This document shows, in pieces, positions 40,652 through 48,651 of a DNA stretch of 64,000 nt. The number at the start of each line of letters is the position of its first letter. Positions within the stretch are counted from its first letter, which is position 1. The notes below the pieces were generated by a model that searched no databases, was not told the DNA's origin, and saw nothing but the letters and a program-made list of their open reading frames with translations. This stretch comes from Dethiobacter alkaliphilus AHT 1 (GTDB taxonomy: Bacteria; Bacillota; Dethiobacteria; Dethiobacterales; Dethiobacteraceae), in assembly GCF_000174415.1 (NCBI RefSeq), contig NZ_ACJM01000012.1, positions 1 through 64,000 on the forward strand, written 5' to 3'. Both the position numbers and the translations under genes were made by a program.

Positions 40652-42343
40652 TTGCAAACGGGGAGATATATTCTAATACTTATGGTGGTACTGTTGGGCT
40701 TTTCATTACTCTTTTCCGGATGTGTGGAAGAGACTTTTTCCAGGGTGGAAGATCCTGTGGAGCAGGAGGAGGACACAGAGGAGCCTGAAGAAGAAGGGCT
40801 CACCGAAGAGGAAGAAAGGCAGCTTGCTGAAGAGGCCCGGGCAGAAGAACGGCGTCAGCGGGAAGAAGCGCTGAAGGAAGAACTGGGTCACTTTTTTGTG
40901 CCGCTGCCGGCAGATGAACCGGCAGATAATCCGCATGTGCAGGCCAAGGGAATCTATGTGACGGGAAACACGGCGGGCGGTACCGGCAGGTTCGCCGAAC
41001 TTTTGGATTTGTTGGATAATACCGAGTTAAATACCATGGTTATAGATGTAAAAAATGATCACGGCCTGATGACCTACAACAGTGAAATAGAAATTGTCAA
41101 AGAAGTGGGGGCAAACCGTGCCACTCCCATTAGGGACATTTCCGCATTAATGGAAACACTAAATGAACATGATGTATATCCCATTGCCCGGGTAGTGGTA
41201 TTTCGTGATCCCCACCTGCCGGAGAAACAGCCCGACTGGGCTATCCAGAAGAAAGACGGTAGCGGCGTATGGCGTGATCGGAGCGGCTACGGCTGGGTTA
41301 ATCCATATGACAAAAATGTCTGGGATTACAACATTGCCATTGCCAAGGAAGCGGCGCTTCACGGCTTCCGAGAAATACAATTTGATTATGTACGTTTCCC
41401 CGAAAATGCCCGGCGAGTGGATGAGGAAGCAAATTTCCCCGGTTCAGAAGGAAAAGAAAGGGACGAAGCCATTGAAGCGTTCCTGGCTTATGCCCGTGAG
41501 GAGCTCGCAGAGTATAACGTGCATATCTCCGCCGACGTTTTCGGCGTTATCTCCACCTCCTGGGGTGATTCGGACCGAATCGGACAGAGTTGGGAAAGGA
41601 TAGCGCCACTTACCGAAATCATCTCTCCCATGATTTATCCCAGTCACTACGGCCCCGGCTATTTTGGGTTTGCCGTTCCTGATGCCAACCCGGGAGGGAC
41701 GGTAACCAGGGCGTTGGAAGATGCTCTGAAGCGTAATGCTCCACTGGAAAACCCCGGAATTATCCGCCCCTGGCTGCAAAGCTTTACCGCAACCTGGGTG
41801 CGGGGCCACATTCGTTACGGCGCCGAGCAGGTGCGGGAACAGATTGATGCTGCACTGGAATTGGGCATTGACGAATATTTGATCTGGAACGCCGCAAACC
41901 GTTACCATAAAGATGCCTTCCTTCCTGCCGACAAAGCGGCACAGAGAGAAGAGGCCAAAAAGTCAGAGCGCAGGGAAGCAGGGCATGATCAATTGGGTCG
42001 CACCGCAGAAGAAGCGCTAAAAGATTATCTGGAAGCCATGAGAAGAACCCGGTGGCGGGAAGCCTATGCCTGGCAATCCACCACCAATACCATGGATCAT
42101 ACAGAATTTAGGGAATGGATTGACAGCCACACTGCTTCCCTGGAGGATTATGAAATAACAAACCAATCCTCTGCCGGGGATAATGTTGAGTTTACCCTGT
42201 CAGCGGAACTTAAGTTTTCAGAAGGAAATCTTTCTCTGGAAAACAGTAAATTTCAAGTGCTGCAGGAAAACGGTGTCTGGAGAGTCCGCCCGGACAACGA
42301 ATTTTTGGAGATACTGACAAAAGATAATGGAATAAATGATTGA
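40652..42343 (+). CDS. Putative glycoside hydrolase lipoprotein (DUF4015/PF13200)
   Basis: A 563-residue exported lipoprotein with lipobox LFSGC (Cys24) and a highly acidic coiled linker (about 28-75). A TIM-barrel domain of the putative glycosyl hydrolase family PF13200 spans about 95-425. Its landmarks are VKGIYVTGNTAG-like AKGIYVTGNTAGG, NTMVIDVKNDHGLM, IARVVVFRDPHL, EIQFDYVRFPE with a probable catalytic Asp, SADVFGV and EIISPMIYPSHYG. The C-terminus (about 450-560) looks like a separate NTF2-like or wall-binding domain. It probably acts on cell-wall or exopolysaccharide. TTG 40652 follows GAGGGGG. A Spo0A-box-like TTCGACA lies at 40592-40598. Confidence 0.83.
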   Translation: MQTGRYILILMVVLLGFSLLFSGCVEETFSRVEDPVEQEEDTEEPEEEGLTEEEERQLAEEARAEERRQREEALKEELGHFFVPLPADEPADNPHVQAKGIYVTGNTAGGTGRFAELLDLLDNTELNTMVIDVKNDHGLMTYNSEIEIVKEVGANRATPIRDISALMETLNEHDVYPIARVVVFRDPHLPEKQPDWAIQKKDGSGVWRDRSGYGWVNPYDKNVWDYNIAIAKEAALHGFREIQFDYVRFPENARRVDEEANFPGSEGKERDEAIEAFLAYAREELAEYNVHISADVFGVISTSWGDSDRIGQSWERIAPLTEIISPMIYPSHYGPGYFGFAVPDANPGGTVTRALEDALKRNAPLENPGIIRPWLQSFTATWVRGHIRYGAEQVREQIDAALELGIDEYLIWNAANRYHKDAFLPADKAAQREEAKKSERREAGHDQLGRTAEEALKDYLEAMRRTRWREAYAWQSTTNTMDHTEFREWIDSHTASLEDYEITNQSSAGDNVEFTLSAELKFSEGNLSLENSKFQVLQENGVWRVRPDNEFLEILTKDNGIND

Positions 42344-42346
42344 GTC

Positions 42347-42374
42347 AAAGGCACGCCTCGGCGTGCCTTTCTTC
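42347..42374 (+). terminator. Terminator of the GH-like lipoprotein gene
   Basis: AAAGGCACGCC-tc-GGCGTGCCTTT, then CTT. Confidence 0.85.
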
Positions 42375-42427
42375 TGTGATGAGGACTAAAAACTGCCTGT
42401 ACTGAGGATCTTTGATTAATTTTTTAC

Positions 42428-42457
42428 TTGACAGGTTAAAACTGCCCATGCTACAAT
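42428..42457 (+). promoter_or_regulatory. Promoter of the TetR/membrane-pair operon
   Basis: TTGACA (42428-42433), an 18-base spacer and TACAAT (42452-42457), directly followed by paired operators. Confidence 0.75.
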
Positions 42458-42487
42458 TAGACTAGGCAGTCTAGACCGTGTGGTCTA
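42458..42487 (+). promoter_or_regulatory. Two overlapping TetR-type operators
   Basis: TAGACT-aggc-AGTCTA (42458-42473) and TAGACC-gtgt-GGTCTA (42472-42487) are two perfect 6-4-6 palindromes sharing the central TA. They lie right after the -10 box. The layout suggests two repressor dimers on adjacent faces and tight autorepression by the TetR gene that follows. Confidence 0.8.
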
Positions 42488-42511
42488 AGAAATTGAGGAG
42501 AGGTGATTGAA

Positions 42512-43171
42512 GTGGTGAAGCAGGGTTTTTTGAACCTTTCGCAGCAGGAGCAAAAACAGGTCTTGGAAGCAGCTTTGGATGAGTTCTCCAAAAGAGATTT
42601 TAAGACTGCTTCACTAAACAGTATTATAGAACAAGCCGGCATTTCCAAAGGGAGCATGTATCATTATTTTCATAACAAAGAAGATCTTTATCTGTATCTG
42701 ATGGAGATTATAATGGTAGAGAAAAGCAGGTTCCTGGCTGCGGCCCTGCAGGATTTAAAGCGCCCCGTTCAAGAGCTGAGCATGTTTGAAACCCTGACAT
42801 TACAGTTAAATACGGCTGTGCAGTTTGCCCGGGAAAATCCTCGCTATCATCTGATTAATAAGCAGCTGCAGGATATGCCCGATGGTGCTCTGAAACAAAA
42901 AATCTGGGGGCGGTTCACCGTTGAGTTTGATAAGTATATGAATAGCATGATTACTAACGCCATCAAAAACGGAGAATTACGCAGTGATTTGGATCGTAAA
43001 TTTATTACGCGGGTCCTGCGCTTTGTAATGTTAAACTTCACCGACTTCTATCCTGATTACAATGAATTACTACAGATGGACGAAGAAGAACTGCAGCAAG
43101 AAGTGGGTCAGATTATTGATTTTTTGCAAAACGGCCTGGCAGCGCCAGGAAATAAGGAGGAAAAACAATGA
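42512..43171 (+). CDS. TetR-family transcriptional regulator
   Basis: A 219-residue TetR repressor. The N-terminal helix-turn-helix includes FKTASLNSIIEQAGISKGSM with YHYFHNKEDLY; the C-terminal helical domain should bind the inducer. GTG 42512 or 42515 is the start; GTG 42503 lies inside the GGAGAGGTGA ribosome site. Two perfect overlapping palindromes cover the promoter, so it probably represses itself and the two membrane-protein genes downstream, the first of which overlaps its stop codon by 4 bases. Confidence 0.88.
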   Translation: MVKQGFLNLSQQEQKQVLEAALDEFSKRDFKTASLNSIIEQAGISKGSMYHYFHNKEDLYLYLMEIIMVEKSRFLAAALQDLKRPVQELSMFETLTLQLNTAVQFARENPRYHLINKQLQDMPDGALKQKIWGRFTVEFDKYMNSMITNAIKNGELRSDLDRKFITRVLRFVMLNFTDFYPDYNELLQMDEEELQQEVGQIIDFLQNGLAAPGNKEEKQ

Positions 43172-43569
43172 ATTATTTTGAGGGCCTGAGCTTTGTTTTT
43201 GGTGCTGTGATGATACTTACCCGCCCGGCCATGCATCTTTTCCCTAAACACTGGAACAGTTTTGAACTAAATACTGCCTACACCGAAAAGCAGCCTAAAT
43301 GGGTATGGGTGGTGGCTGTGTTGGGCTTGCTCTTGGTTGGCTTTACCTGGTACCAGCATTTTACAGCGGGTGTGCCAAATTCCCTGATAATCACCGTGTT
43401 TATCTCTTTAACGCTGATTAAGACTTCTCAGGTTCTTTTTAATTATCAGCAGTTTCGTAAGTTTGTTATTCATGCTCTGACGGTGGACCGGAGTGTATTA
43501 AATAAAATCAATATCGCCGTGCTGTTTATGGGAGTAGCCGTTATTTCTCTGGGGATTTTCGTTTATTAG
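43168..43569 (+). CDS. Small four-helix membrane protein, paralogue 1
   Basis: A 133-residue membrane protein that I cannot assign to a named family. Four hydrophobic segments are seen (about 5-22, 46-65, 71-88, 112-132). Its midpoint contains FTWYQHFTAGV, shared exactly with the next gene's product, which has the same length. The stop of the TetR gene overlaps its start, so it is a TetR-controlled operon member. A pair of small TetR-regulated membrane proteins is reminiscent of heteromeric small multidrug transporters, but the sequence does not look like SMR proteins (no conserved membrane Glu14-type motif). Confidence 0.7.
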   Translation: MNYFEGLSFVFGAVMILTRPAMHLFPKHWNSFELNTAYTEKQPKWVWVVAVLGLLLVGFTWYQHFTAGVPNSLIITVFISLTLIKTSQVLFNYQQFRKFVIHALTVDRSVLNKINIAVLFMGVAVISLGIFVY

Positions 43570-43581
43570 GAGGTGACAGAG

Positions 43582-43983
43582 GTGAATTATTTTTCCGTAC
43601 TTGGTTGGATTTTTGGCCTGGCGACAGGGCTGAAACCTGTTTACATGCATCTGCTTCCCTGGGATGAGAACAAATTTCTTGCCAAAACTTACAGTGCCAA
43701 ACGCCCAACGTGGATTGTTCCGGTGGCGGTAGCGGGTCTGTTGCTGGTGGCTTTTACCTGGTACCAACATTTTACCGCGGGAGTTGACAACTCTATTATT
43801 CTAACCGTCCTGTTTTCCCTGACGGCCGTCAAAGGAATTGTACTATTGTTTGATTACAATCGCTTTCAGCAAGCGGTGGCCAAAATGCTCAGCAAGGACA
43901 AAGGACGTCACATTGTCTTGATTGACATCGGCACAGGAATTTTCGGGTTATCTATTATCCTGTTGACAGTTTTTCTATATTAA
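43582..43983 (+). CDS. Small four-helix membrane protein, paralogue 2
   Basis: A 133-residue paralogue of the upstream protein: both start MNYF, share P-(K/T)-W-(V/I)-W/V then GLLLV-(G/A)-FTWYQHFTAGV, and have four membrane segments. GTG 43582 is chosen over 43573 because AGGAGGTGA occupies 43568-43576 and because the new start restores equal length with the paralogue. Tandem duplication with retention of both copies suggests a heterodimer or heteromeric complex in the membrane. The operon ends in a strong terminator. The function is unknown. Confidence 0.7.
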   Translation: MNYFSVLGWIFGLATGLKPVYMHLLPWDENKFLAKTYSAKRPTWIVPVAVAGLLLVAFTWYQHFTAGVDNSIILTVLFSLTAVKGIVLLFDYNRFQQAVAKMLSKDKGRHIVLIDIGTGIFGLSIILLTVFLY

Positions 43984-43987
43984 CCTA

Positions 43988-44026
43988 AAGCAGCGGCTCA
44001 ACTTGTTTGAGCCGCTGCTTCTTTTT
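43988..44026 (+). terminator. Terminator of the TetR/membrane-pair operon
   Basis: A 14-base perfect stem (AAGCAGCGGCTCAA with TTGAGCCGCTGCTT), five-base loop, then CTTTTT. Confidence 0.93.
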
Positions 44027-44139
44027 CCGGGTCGGGTATGACCAGCACTTCAATTGGAAACATTATCTGTGATAACTTTACATAACCGGTCGCAGGATTT
44101 TGGTGAATAAGGTCGAAGTGAGTGTGTTGAGGTGACGAG

Positions 44140-44856
44140 ATGAGCAAAGCAGAGGCTGTAGCCCAATTAAAACCAAATGCCGGGCGGGAACTGACCCGGG
44201 AAGTTGATGGACAAGTCTTTTTAAGATATCCGATTCGCACTCATTTTGTGGAAGTGGGAGAAGATTATTTTGAACTGGTTGAAAAGTATGTGCTGCCCTA
44301 TTATCAGGACGGAGACATACTTTCTATAAGCGAGAAAATTATAACGCTGTGCCAGGGAAATGTATTGTACAAAAGTAGCGTAAAGATAGGCTTGTTGGCC
44401 AAAATTTTAGCTAAGTTTGTTATGAAAACACCGCGGGGTGAACGACCGGGTAATCTGCTTAAAATGCAGACAACCATTGACCTGTGCGGCCCGTGGAAAG
44501 TACTGTTTGCCGCCTTTTTATCGGCAATAGGTAAGCTGTTTGGCAAGCGCGGCATATTTTACAGCTATTTGGGCAATAACATCAATGCCATAGACGGTTT
44601 CAATGATGTGAGCTGGGAATATTATGGTGATAAAGGACTGCTGGGACCCATTGATCCTGATAAAGTCTGCCAGGACATTAGGGAAAAATACAACATAGAC
44701 TGTATGATTGTAGATGCAAATAACATTGGTGTGGAAGTTATGGGCGTTAGCAATGATATCCCATACGACAAGCAGTTTCTGGCAGAGCTGATTATGGATA
44801 ATCCGGCGGGACAGGGCACGGAACAGACTCCTTTTATTCTCATTCGCAAGCGTTAA
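44140..44856 (+). CDS. CofE-like (F420-0:gamma-glutamyl ligase family) protein
   Basis: A 238-residue protein resembling the CofE-like domain (PF01996). GDILSISEKIITLCQGNV corresponds to the CofE core with its conserved SEK/SKI-type strand, and later GPIDPDKVCQDIREKY, IDCMIVDANNIGVEVMG, NPAGQGTEQTPFILIRK resemble the family's C-terminal part. True CofE adds glutamates to coenzyme F420, but no other F420 gene is present here and Clostridia generally lack F420. A different amide-ligase substrate is therefore likely. The gene stands alone. ATG 44140 follows GAGGTGACG. Confidence 0.72.
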   Translation: MSKAEAVAQLKPNAGRELTREVDGQVFLRYPIRTHFVEVGEDYFELVEKYVLPYYQDGDILSISEKIITLCQGNVLYKSSVKIGLLAKILAKFVMKTPRGERPGNLLKMQTTIDLCGPWKVLFAAFLSAIGKLFGKRGIFYSYLGNNINAIDGFNDVSWEYYGDKGLLGPIDPDKVCQDIREKYNIDCMIVDANNIGVEVMGVSNDIPYDKQFLAELIMDNPAGQGTEQTPFILIRKR

Positions 44857-45030
44857 GAAATTATTTATACCCTGTGTTGCAAACCATGTTATTATTTTAC
44901 CGTAGAAGAATAAATTTGACAATTTTGCGAAAAATGTTAAAAGTTGTTAATGGGGTGCAGGAAATTAGAAAAGCTTGTCGTAATAGGTAAATTAAGTAAG
45001 ATGCATATAAAAATGCTAAGGAGGTATGTT

Positions 45031-45180
45031 ATGCTTGCCCTGATAGATCGTGAGCGAGAAAGGTTGCATAAGTTTGCATCTCAGTGGGGCTTCGGTGACC
45101 AAAGAACATTGCAACAAAGTGAACGGGTAGACCGCCTGATATATGTTTTTATGCGCCGGTCTGATTCTATAAAACAATAA
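45031..45180 (+). CDS. Spo0E-like aspartyl-phosphatase family protein (49 aa)
   Basis: A 49-residue protein with the Spo0E-family pattern: ALIDRERERLHKFASQWG, a short turn, then LQQSERVDRLIYVFMR, matching the S-x-x-(L/V)-D-x-L-I signature. Spo0E proteins dephosphorylate Spo0A~P and delay sporulation. ATG 45031 is chosen because AAGGAGG (45018-45024) lies 6 bases upstream; the longer frame from 44944 lacks such a site. A bidirectional terminator follows. Confidence 0.65.
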   Translation: MLALIDRERERLHKFASQWGFGDQRTLQQSERVDRLIYVFMRRSDSIKQ

Positions 45181-45204
45181 AGTAGTCTTCCTTAGCGGAA
45201 ACAA

Positions 45205-45238
45205 TAAAAAGGCACGCCGGCGGGCGTGCCTTTATTTG
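45205..45238. terminator. Bidirectional terminator after the Spo0E-like and TPR genes
   Basis: AAAGGCACGCC pairs with GGCGTGCCTTT around a short GC-rich loop; A and T tracts flank both sides. Confidence 0.88.
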
Positions 45239-45999
45239 TTTAATGAGCTCAGCAACTGCGGCACATCTTCCAGTCCGGGATGTTCTTCTTCCAGTTTCTG
45301 CAGCAGGGAACGGGCAGTTTCTTTCTGACCGTCCTGCAGATAGGCTTTGGCCAGAAAATAGCGGGAAGTCAGCAGGTGCTCGTCGTCACTCTCGTTTTTG
45401 CGCACTGCCGGTTCCAGAATCTGTATCGCTTCTTTGTTTTGACTCGATTTTAACAGGCACAAGGCCAACAGGTTTACAACCTGGGGCGTACGGCGAACTT
45501 CTGCGGGCAGTTTTTTCAGTTCTTTGACGGCCTCTGCAAATTGGCCCCTTTCCAGAAATTTACCGGCATACCAGATGCGCATATCATGGTCTTCCGGCAT
45601 CCGGCGGAAATAGTCCTGATATGCATTTTTTGCTTTGGCAATTTCCTCCCTGAAAAAATATAAATCACCGATTACAGGATAGATAACGGTGGCATCCGGC
45701 TTGATTTCCAGCGCTTTATGGAAATTTTCCAGGGCTTCTGTGTAGTTTTTTTTGCGGTATTCCTGCCTGCCCTGGACGTAAAAGCGCCTTGCTCTACCCA
45801 CCGGTGTATTGCGTTGTGTCTGAAAGAAAATAAACATAAGGGCAAGGGAAGCCACACCATACCAGAAATATACCAAAAACAGAAAAAAGCTGGTTACGGC
45901 CCAGAGCAGACCCGGTGCCAGACCCTGGGACAGTTCCCTGGGCCAGGGCAGCTCATAGGAAGCCGGTTCCCTGCTTTCCTGTTCCATCTCTTCGCTCAC
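45232..45999 (-). CDS. TPR protein with membrane anchor
   Basis: A 255-residue protein with two adjacent membrane helices (about 29-60, FLFLVYFWYGVASLALMFIFF) followed by about four tetratricopeptide repeats (about 70-250). The repeats include EYRKKNYTEALENFHKALEIKPD, which fits the TPR consensus. It should act as a membrane-tethered protein-protein adaptor. Partners are unknown. The start has AAGGAGGTGC upstream. Confidence 0.8.
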   Translation of the reverse strand: MSEEMEQESREPASYELPWPRELSQGLAPGLLWAVTSFFLFLVYFWYGVASLALMFIFFQTQRNTPVGRARRFYVQGRQEYRKKNYTEALENFHKALEIKPDATVIYPVIGDLYFFREEIAKAKNAYQDYFRRMPEDHDMRIWYAGKFLERGQFAEAVKELKKLPAEVRRTPQVVNLLALCLLKSSQNKEAIQILEPAVRKNESDDEHLLTSRYFLAKAYLQDGQKETARSLLQKLEEEHPGLEDVPQLLSSLNK

Positions 46000-46113
46000 G
46001 TAAGCACCTCCTTAAAATACTCTGCTTGTAGTATAAACTATATTCTTTTTTCTGACAAACTTCACGTGTTTTTGTCATAGGTATCTACAGATAGATAATC
46101 TGGAGGGATGCCT

Positions 46114-47280
46114 TTGACGAAAACCATCTCACCTCCCGGACCCCGGGTAAGGGAAGGGGAATTGTGGACGGCAAAACAGAGACAGATGCATTCGCTGCAT
46201 TATGTGATTTCATACCGGGCGTCATTTAAGCCGGAGCTGCCGGACTATTGCATCCGCAAATACAGCAAGGCCGGCGATGTTGTGGCCGATCCCTTTTGCG
46301 GAAGAGGGACCACCGCCTTGCAGGCCAATCTATTGGGCCGCTCTGCCTGGGTTAATGATGCCAACCCACTGGCTATCTGTATTACCCGGGCCAAATGCAG
46401 TCCGGTCAGTTTGCCGGAGATTGAGAGTTTTTTGGGGGACATAAACTGGCAAAAAAAAATTGATTTGCAGCCTGATTCAGATTTGCTGGCATTCTATCAT
46501 CCAGATACTCTGCGTGAATTATATCTTTTAAAAGATGCGATAAGCAGGGAAGAAAGCGAAACATCACGCTTTGTTCAACTTTTGGCCCTCTCCCGGTTGC
46601 ATGGCCATTCAACAGGCTTTTTTTCCGCTTACAGCATGCCCCAGCTCTCCGTTTTGCCCGAGGCCCAGCGGCGCATCAATCAAAAGCGGGGAGAAGAGCC
46701 GCCTTACCGGGCCGTGGCACCGCGCATTATAGCCAAAGCACGCCGTGCCCTAAAAGACAACTGCCTGCAGGCTATCCGGCAATCCGGCGCACAAAACCGC
46801 TATTTGCAAAGCGACGCCCGCAATTTATCTCCCTGGCCGGATAACAGTGTAGATTTGGTTGTCACATCCCCGCCGTTTTTAAATTGCGTAAACTATGTTC
46901 ATGACAATTGGCTGGAGCATTGGTTCTTAAACATTGACCCCAGCATTTTAAAGGGGAGGATAACACAGACAGCCAGCATCAGGGTCTGGAAGAGCTTTGT
47001 GGCCCACGTGCTGCTGGAAATCGGCAGGATACTGCGGGTGGGGGGAATCTGCGTTTTTGAGGTGGGGGAGGTACTCTGTGGCGGGGAAAAAATCAATCTG
47101 GATGAGGCTGTAACCCAAATTATTGCAGAGAACCGCTGTGGATTGCAGTTAATGGAGGTGCTGATCCAAAAACAACAGTTTACCAAACTGGCTCATTGTT
47201 TTGCAGTCACCAATAATAAAAAGGGAACCAACACCCAGCGGTTGTTGGTCCTGGAGAAAAGCCTGTCACATGAAACGTGA
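46114..47280 (+). CDS. Solitary DNA methyltransferase (N4-cytosine/N6-adenine type)
   Basis: A 388-residue amino-methyltransferase. The AdoMet motif DPFCGRGTTALQA (about 61-73) precedes the catalytic TSPPFLN (about 252-258). SPPF/SPPY motifs are usual for N4-cytosine enzymes, so m4C is more likely than m6A. No restriction endonuclease gene is adjacent, so it looks like an orphan methylase or the remnant of a restriction system. TTG 46114 is chosen because GGAGGG at 46102-46107 is 6 bases upstream; ATG 46108 touches that site. Confidence 0.8.
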   Translation: MTKTISPPGPRVREGELWTAKQRQMHSLHYVISYRASFKPELPDYCIRKYSKAGDVVADPFCGRGTTALQANLLGRSAWVNDANPLAICITRAKCSPVSLPEIESFLGDINWQKKIDLQPDSDLLAFYHPDTLRELYLLKDAISREESETSRFVQLLALSRLHGHSTGFFSAYSMPQLSVLPEAQRRINQKRGEEPPYRAVAPRIIAKARRALKDNCLQAIRQSGAQNRYLQSDARNLSPWPDNSVDLVVTSPPFLNCVNYVHDNWLEHWFLNIDPSILKGRITQTASIRVWKSFVAHVLLEIGRILRVGGICVFEVGEVLCGGEKINLDEAVTQIIAENRCGLQLMEVLIQKQQFTKLAHCFAVTNNKKGTNTQRLLVLEKSLSHET

Positions 47281-47287
47281 CAGGCTT
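47259..47287. terminator. Hairpin spanning the methylase stop codon
   Basis: AAGCCTGTCAC pairs with GTGACAGGCTT around a seven-base loop. It covers the ends of both convergent genes; the minus-strand side continues into TTTTC. Confidence 0.75.
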
Positions 47288-48386
47288 AACTTTTGCAAAC
47301 AGGAAAAAATATTTTAACCGAGGTGCCCCGGTCTTTTTTGCTGCAGACCTGCATATAGCCACCCTGATGCTGCACTATGCGGTTGGCCAGCGTCAGGGCT
47401 TGTCCCGGCGAATTTACTTTCATGGAAACGAAGGGTTTGAAGATACGGTCCAGGACATCGGCGTGAATTTCTGCGCCTGTATCGGCAATGTCAATCATCA
47501 CCTCATCTGTATCCCGGCGAAAGGACGTGTAAACACTGAGCCGTCCTCCCTGCGGCATGGACTGAATGGCATTGCGCAGTACATTGAGCACCGCTTGCTT
47601 CATCAATTCGGAATCCAGCAGGCATAGGGGAATATTGTTGTCCAGATGGGCGATAAATTCAATATTGACCATGGTACCCACTTTTTCCATCAGTTGCAGC
47701 AAATCCTCCAGCAGGTTGTTGAGGGAGATAAACTGCAGGCCCTCCTCACCGGGATGGATAAAGGCCAGAAATTCGGTAATGGTCCGGTTAATCTGATTCA
47801 TCTCCTCCATGGCAATTTCCAGGTATTCCTGAACTTCGGGAGGACATTGCTGTTTAGCCATCTGGATATACCCCTGGGCTGCGGTCAGAGGGTTTCTTAT
47901 TTCATGGGCGGTGCCGGCGGCAATTTGGCTTACAATGGCCTGGATTTCCACATTGTTAACTTCTTTTTGGAACCGGCGCTCACAGGTTAGGTCTTTACGC
48001 AGCCAAATGGCACCGTCAACAGTACCATGCTGGCCTTTCACCAAGGCAACGCTGTGGCTAAAGATTCCTTCCTGACTTGTATACGGACAGTAGCTAAATT
48101 CCGCATCTTTAAGTTCTTTGCCCGTTTTTAATATTCTTAACAGGTAATATTCGTGGGAAGGCAGGTTGGGAAAGACCTTCTGCAGCGGCATGCCCAATAC
48201 ATCTTCAGCGTGCCTGTTAAATACCTGCTCTGCTTCACTGTTAAAAATAGTAATATAGCCGCTTGTATCCACAGCAACCACAGCCGCAGCTATGTTATCA
48301 AAAAGAAAGTGGGCATGGGAGCGCCAGAACATATAATCAACGGGAACGGTGAGTTTCTTTGCCGGATAGAGATGAGTCAGTGGCAT
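47286..48386 (-). CDS. PAS-domain histidine kinase, sporulation-kinase-like
   Basis: A 366-residue cytoplasmic kinase. A PAS domain (about 25-135) is followed by HisKA with AAGTAHEIRNPLTAAQGYIQ (phospho-acceptor His near 175) and HATPase_c with N-box QAVLNVLRNAIQSM. The H-box matches Kin-type sporulation kinases of spore formers. The G1 box is DTGAEI and the expected G2 (GTGLGL) is replaced by SPGQALTL, so nucleotide binding may be weakened. No response regulator is adjacent; an orphan kinase feeding Spo0F/Spo0A is plausible. ATG 48386 is chosen for its GGGAGGA site. Confidence 0.85.
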   Translation of the reverse strand: MPLTHLYPAKKLTVPVDYMFWRSHAHFLFDNIAAAVVAVDTSGYITIFNSEAEQVFNRHAEDVLGMPLQKVFPNLPSHEYYLLRILKTGKELKDAEFSYCPYTSQEGIFSHSVALVKGQHGTVDGAIWLRKDLTCERRFQKEVNNVEIQAIVSQIAAGTAHEIRNPLTAAQGYIQMAKQQCPPEVQEYLEIAMEEMNQINRTITEFLAFIHPGEEGLQFISLNNLLEDLLQLMEKVGTMVNIEFIAHLDNNIPLCLLDSELMKQAVLNVLRNAIQSMPQGGRLSVYTSFRRDTDEVMIDIADTGAEIHADVLDRIFKPFVSMKVNSPGQALTLANRIVQHQGGYMQVCSKKDRGTSVKIFFPVCKS

Positions 48387-48651
48387 AGCGCATTCCTCCC
48401 AGTCTGTAGTACAAGCATCTCCATTATACAATAGGCTTCGCAAAAATTTTGCTGCATGCTGTCGGTTAATACGGAAATTATAAAATTCCTGTAATAATAC
48501 CCTTAGGTATAGTGGTTATTGGAATTAGAAGTTTAAATTGTTTTAATATTACAACTACTTTGTGAAATATTGCACAAATGCTGCGCAGGCCATATAATTG
48601 AAATTAGAAAGGTATGGTTTGCTGTCTAAATCAAAAAACGGAGTGAGAGTT

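Noticed and set aside
44140-44856. Call of an F420 biosynthesis pathway
   Set aside because: Only a single CofE-like gene is present; no cofC, cofD or F420-dependent enzymes appear in the window.
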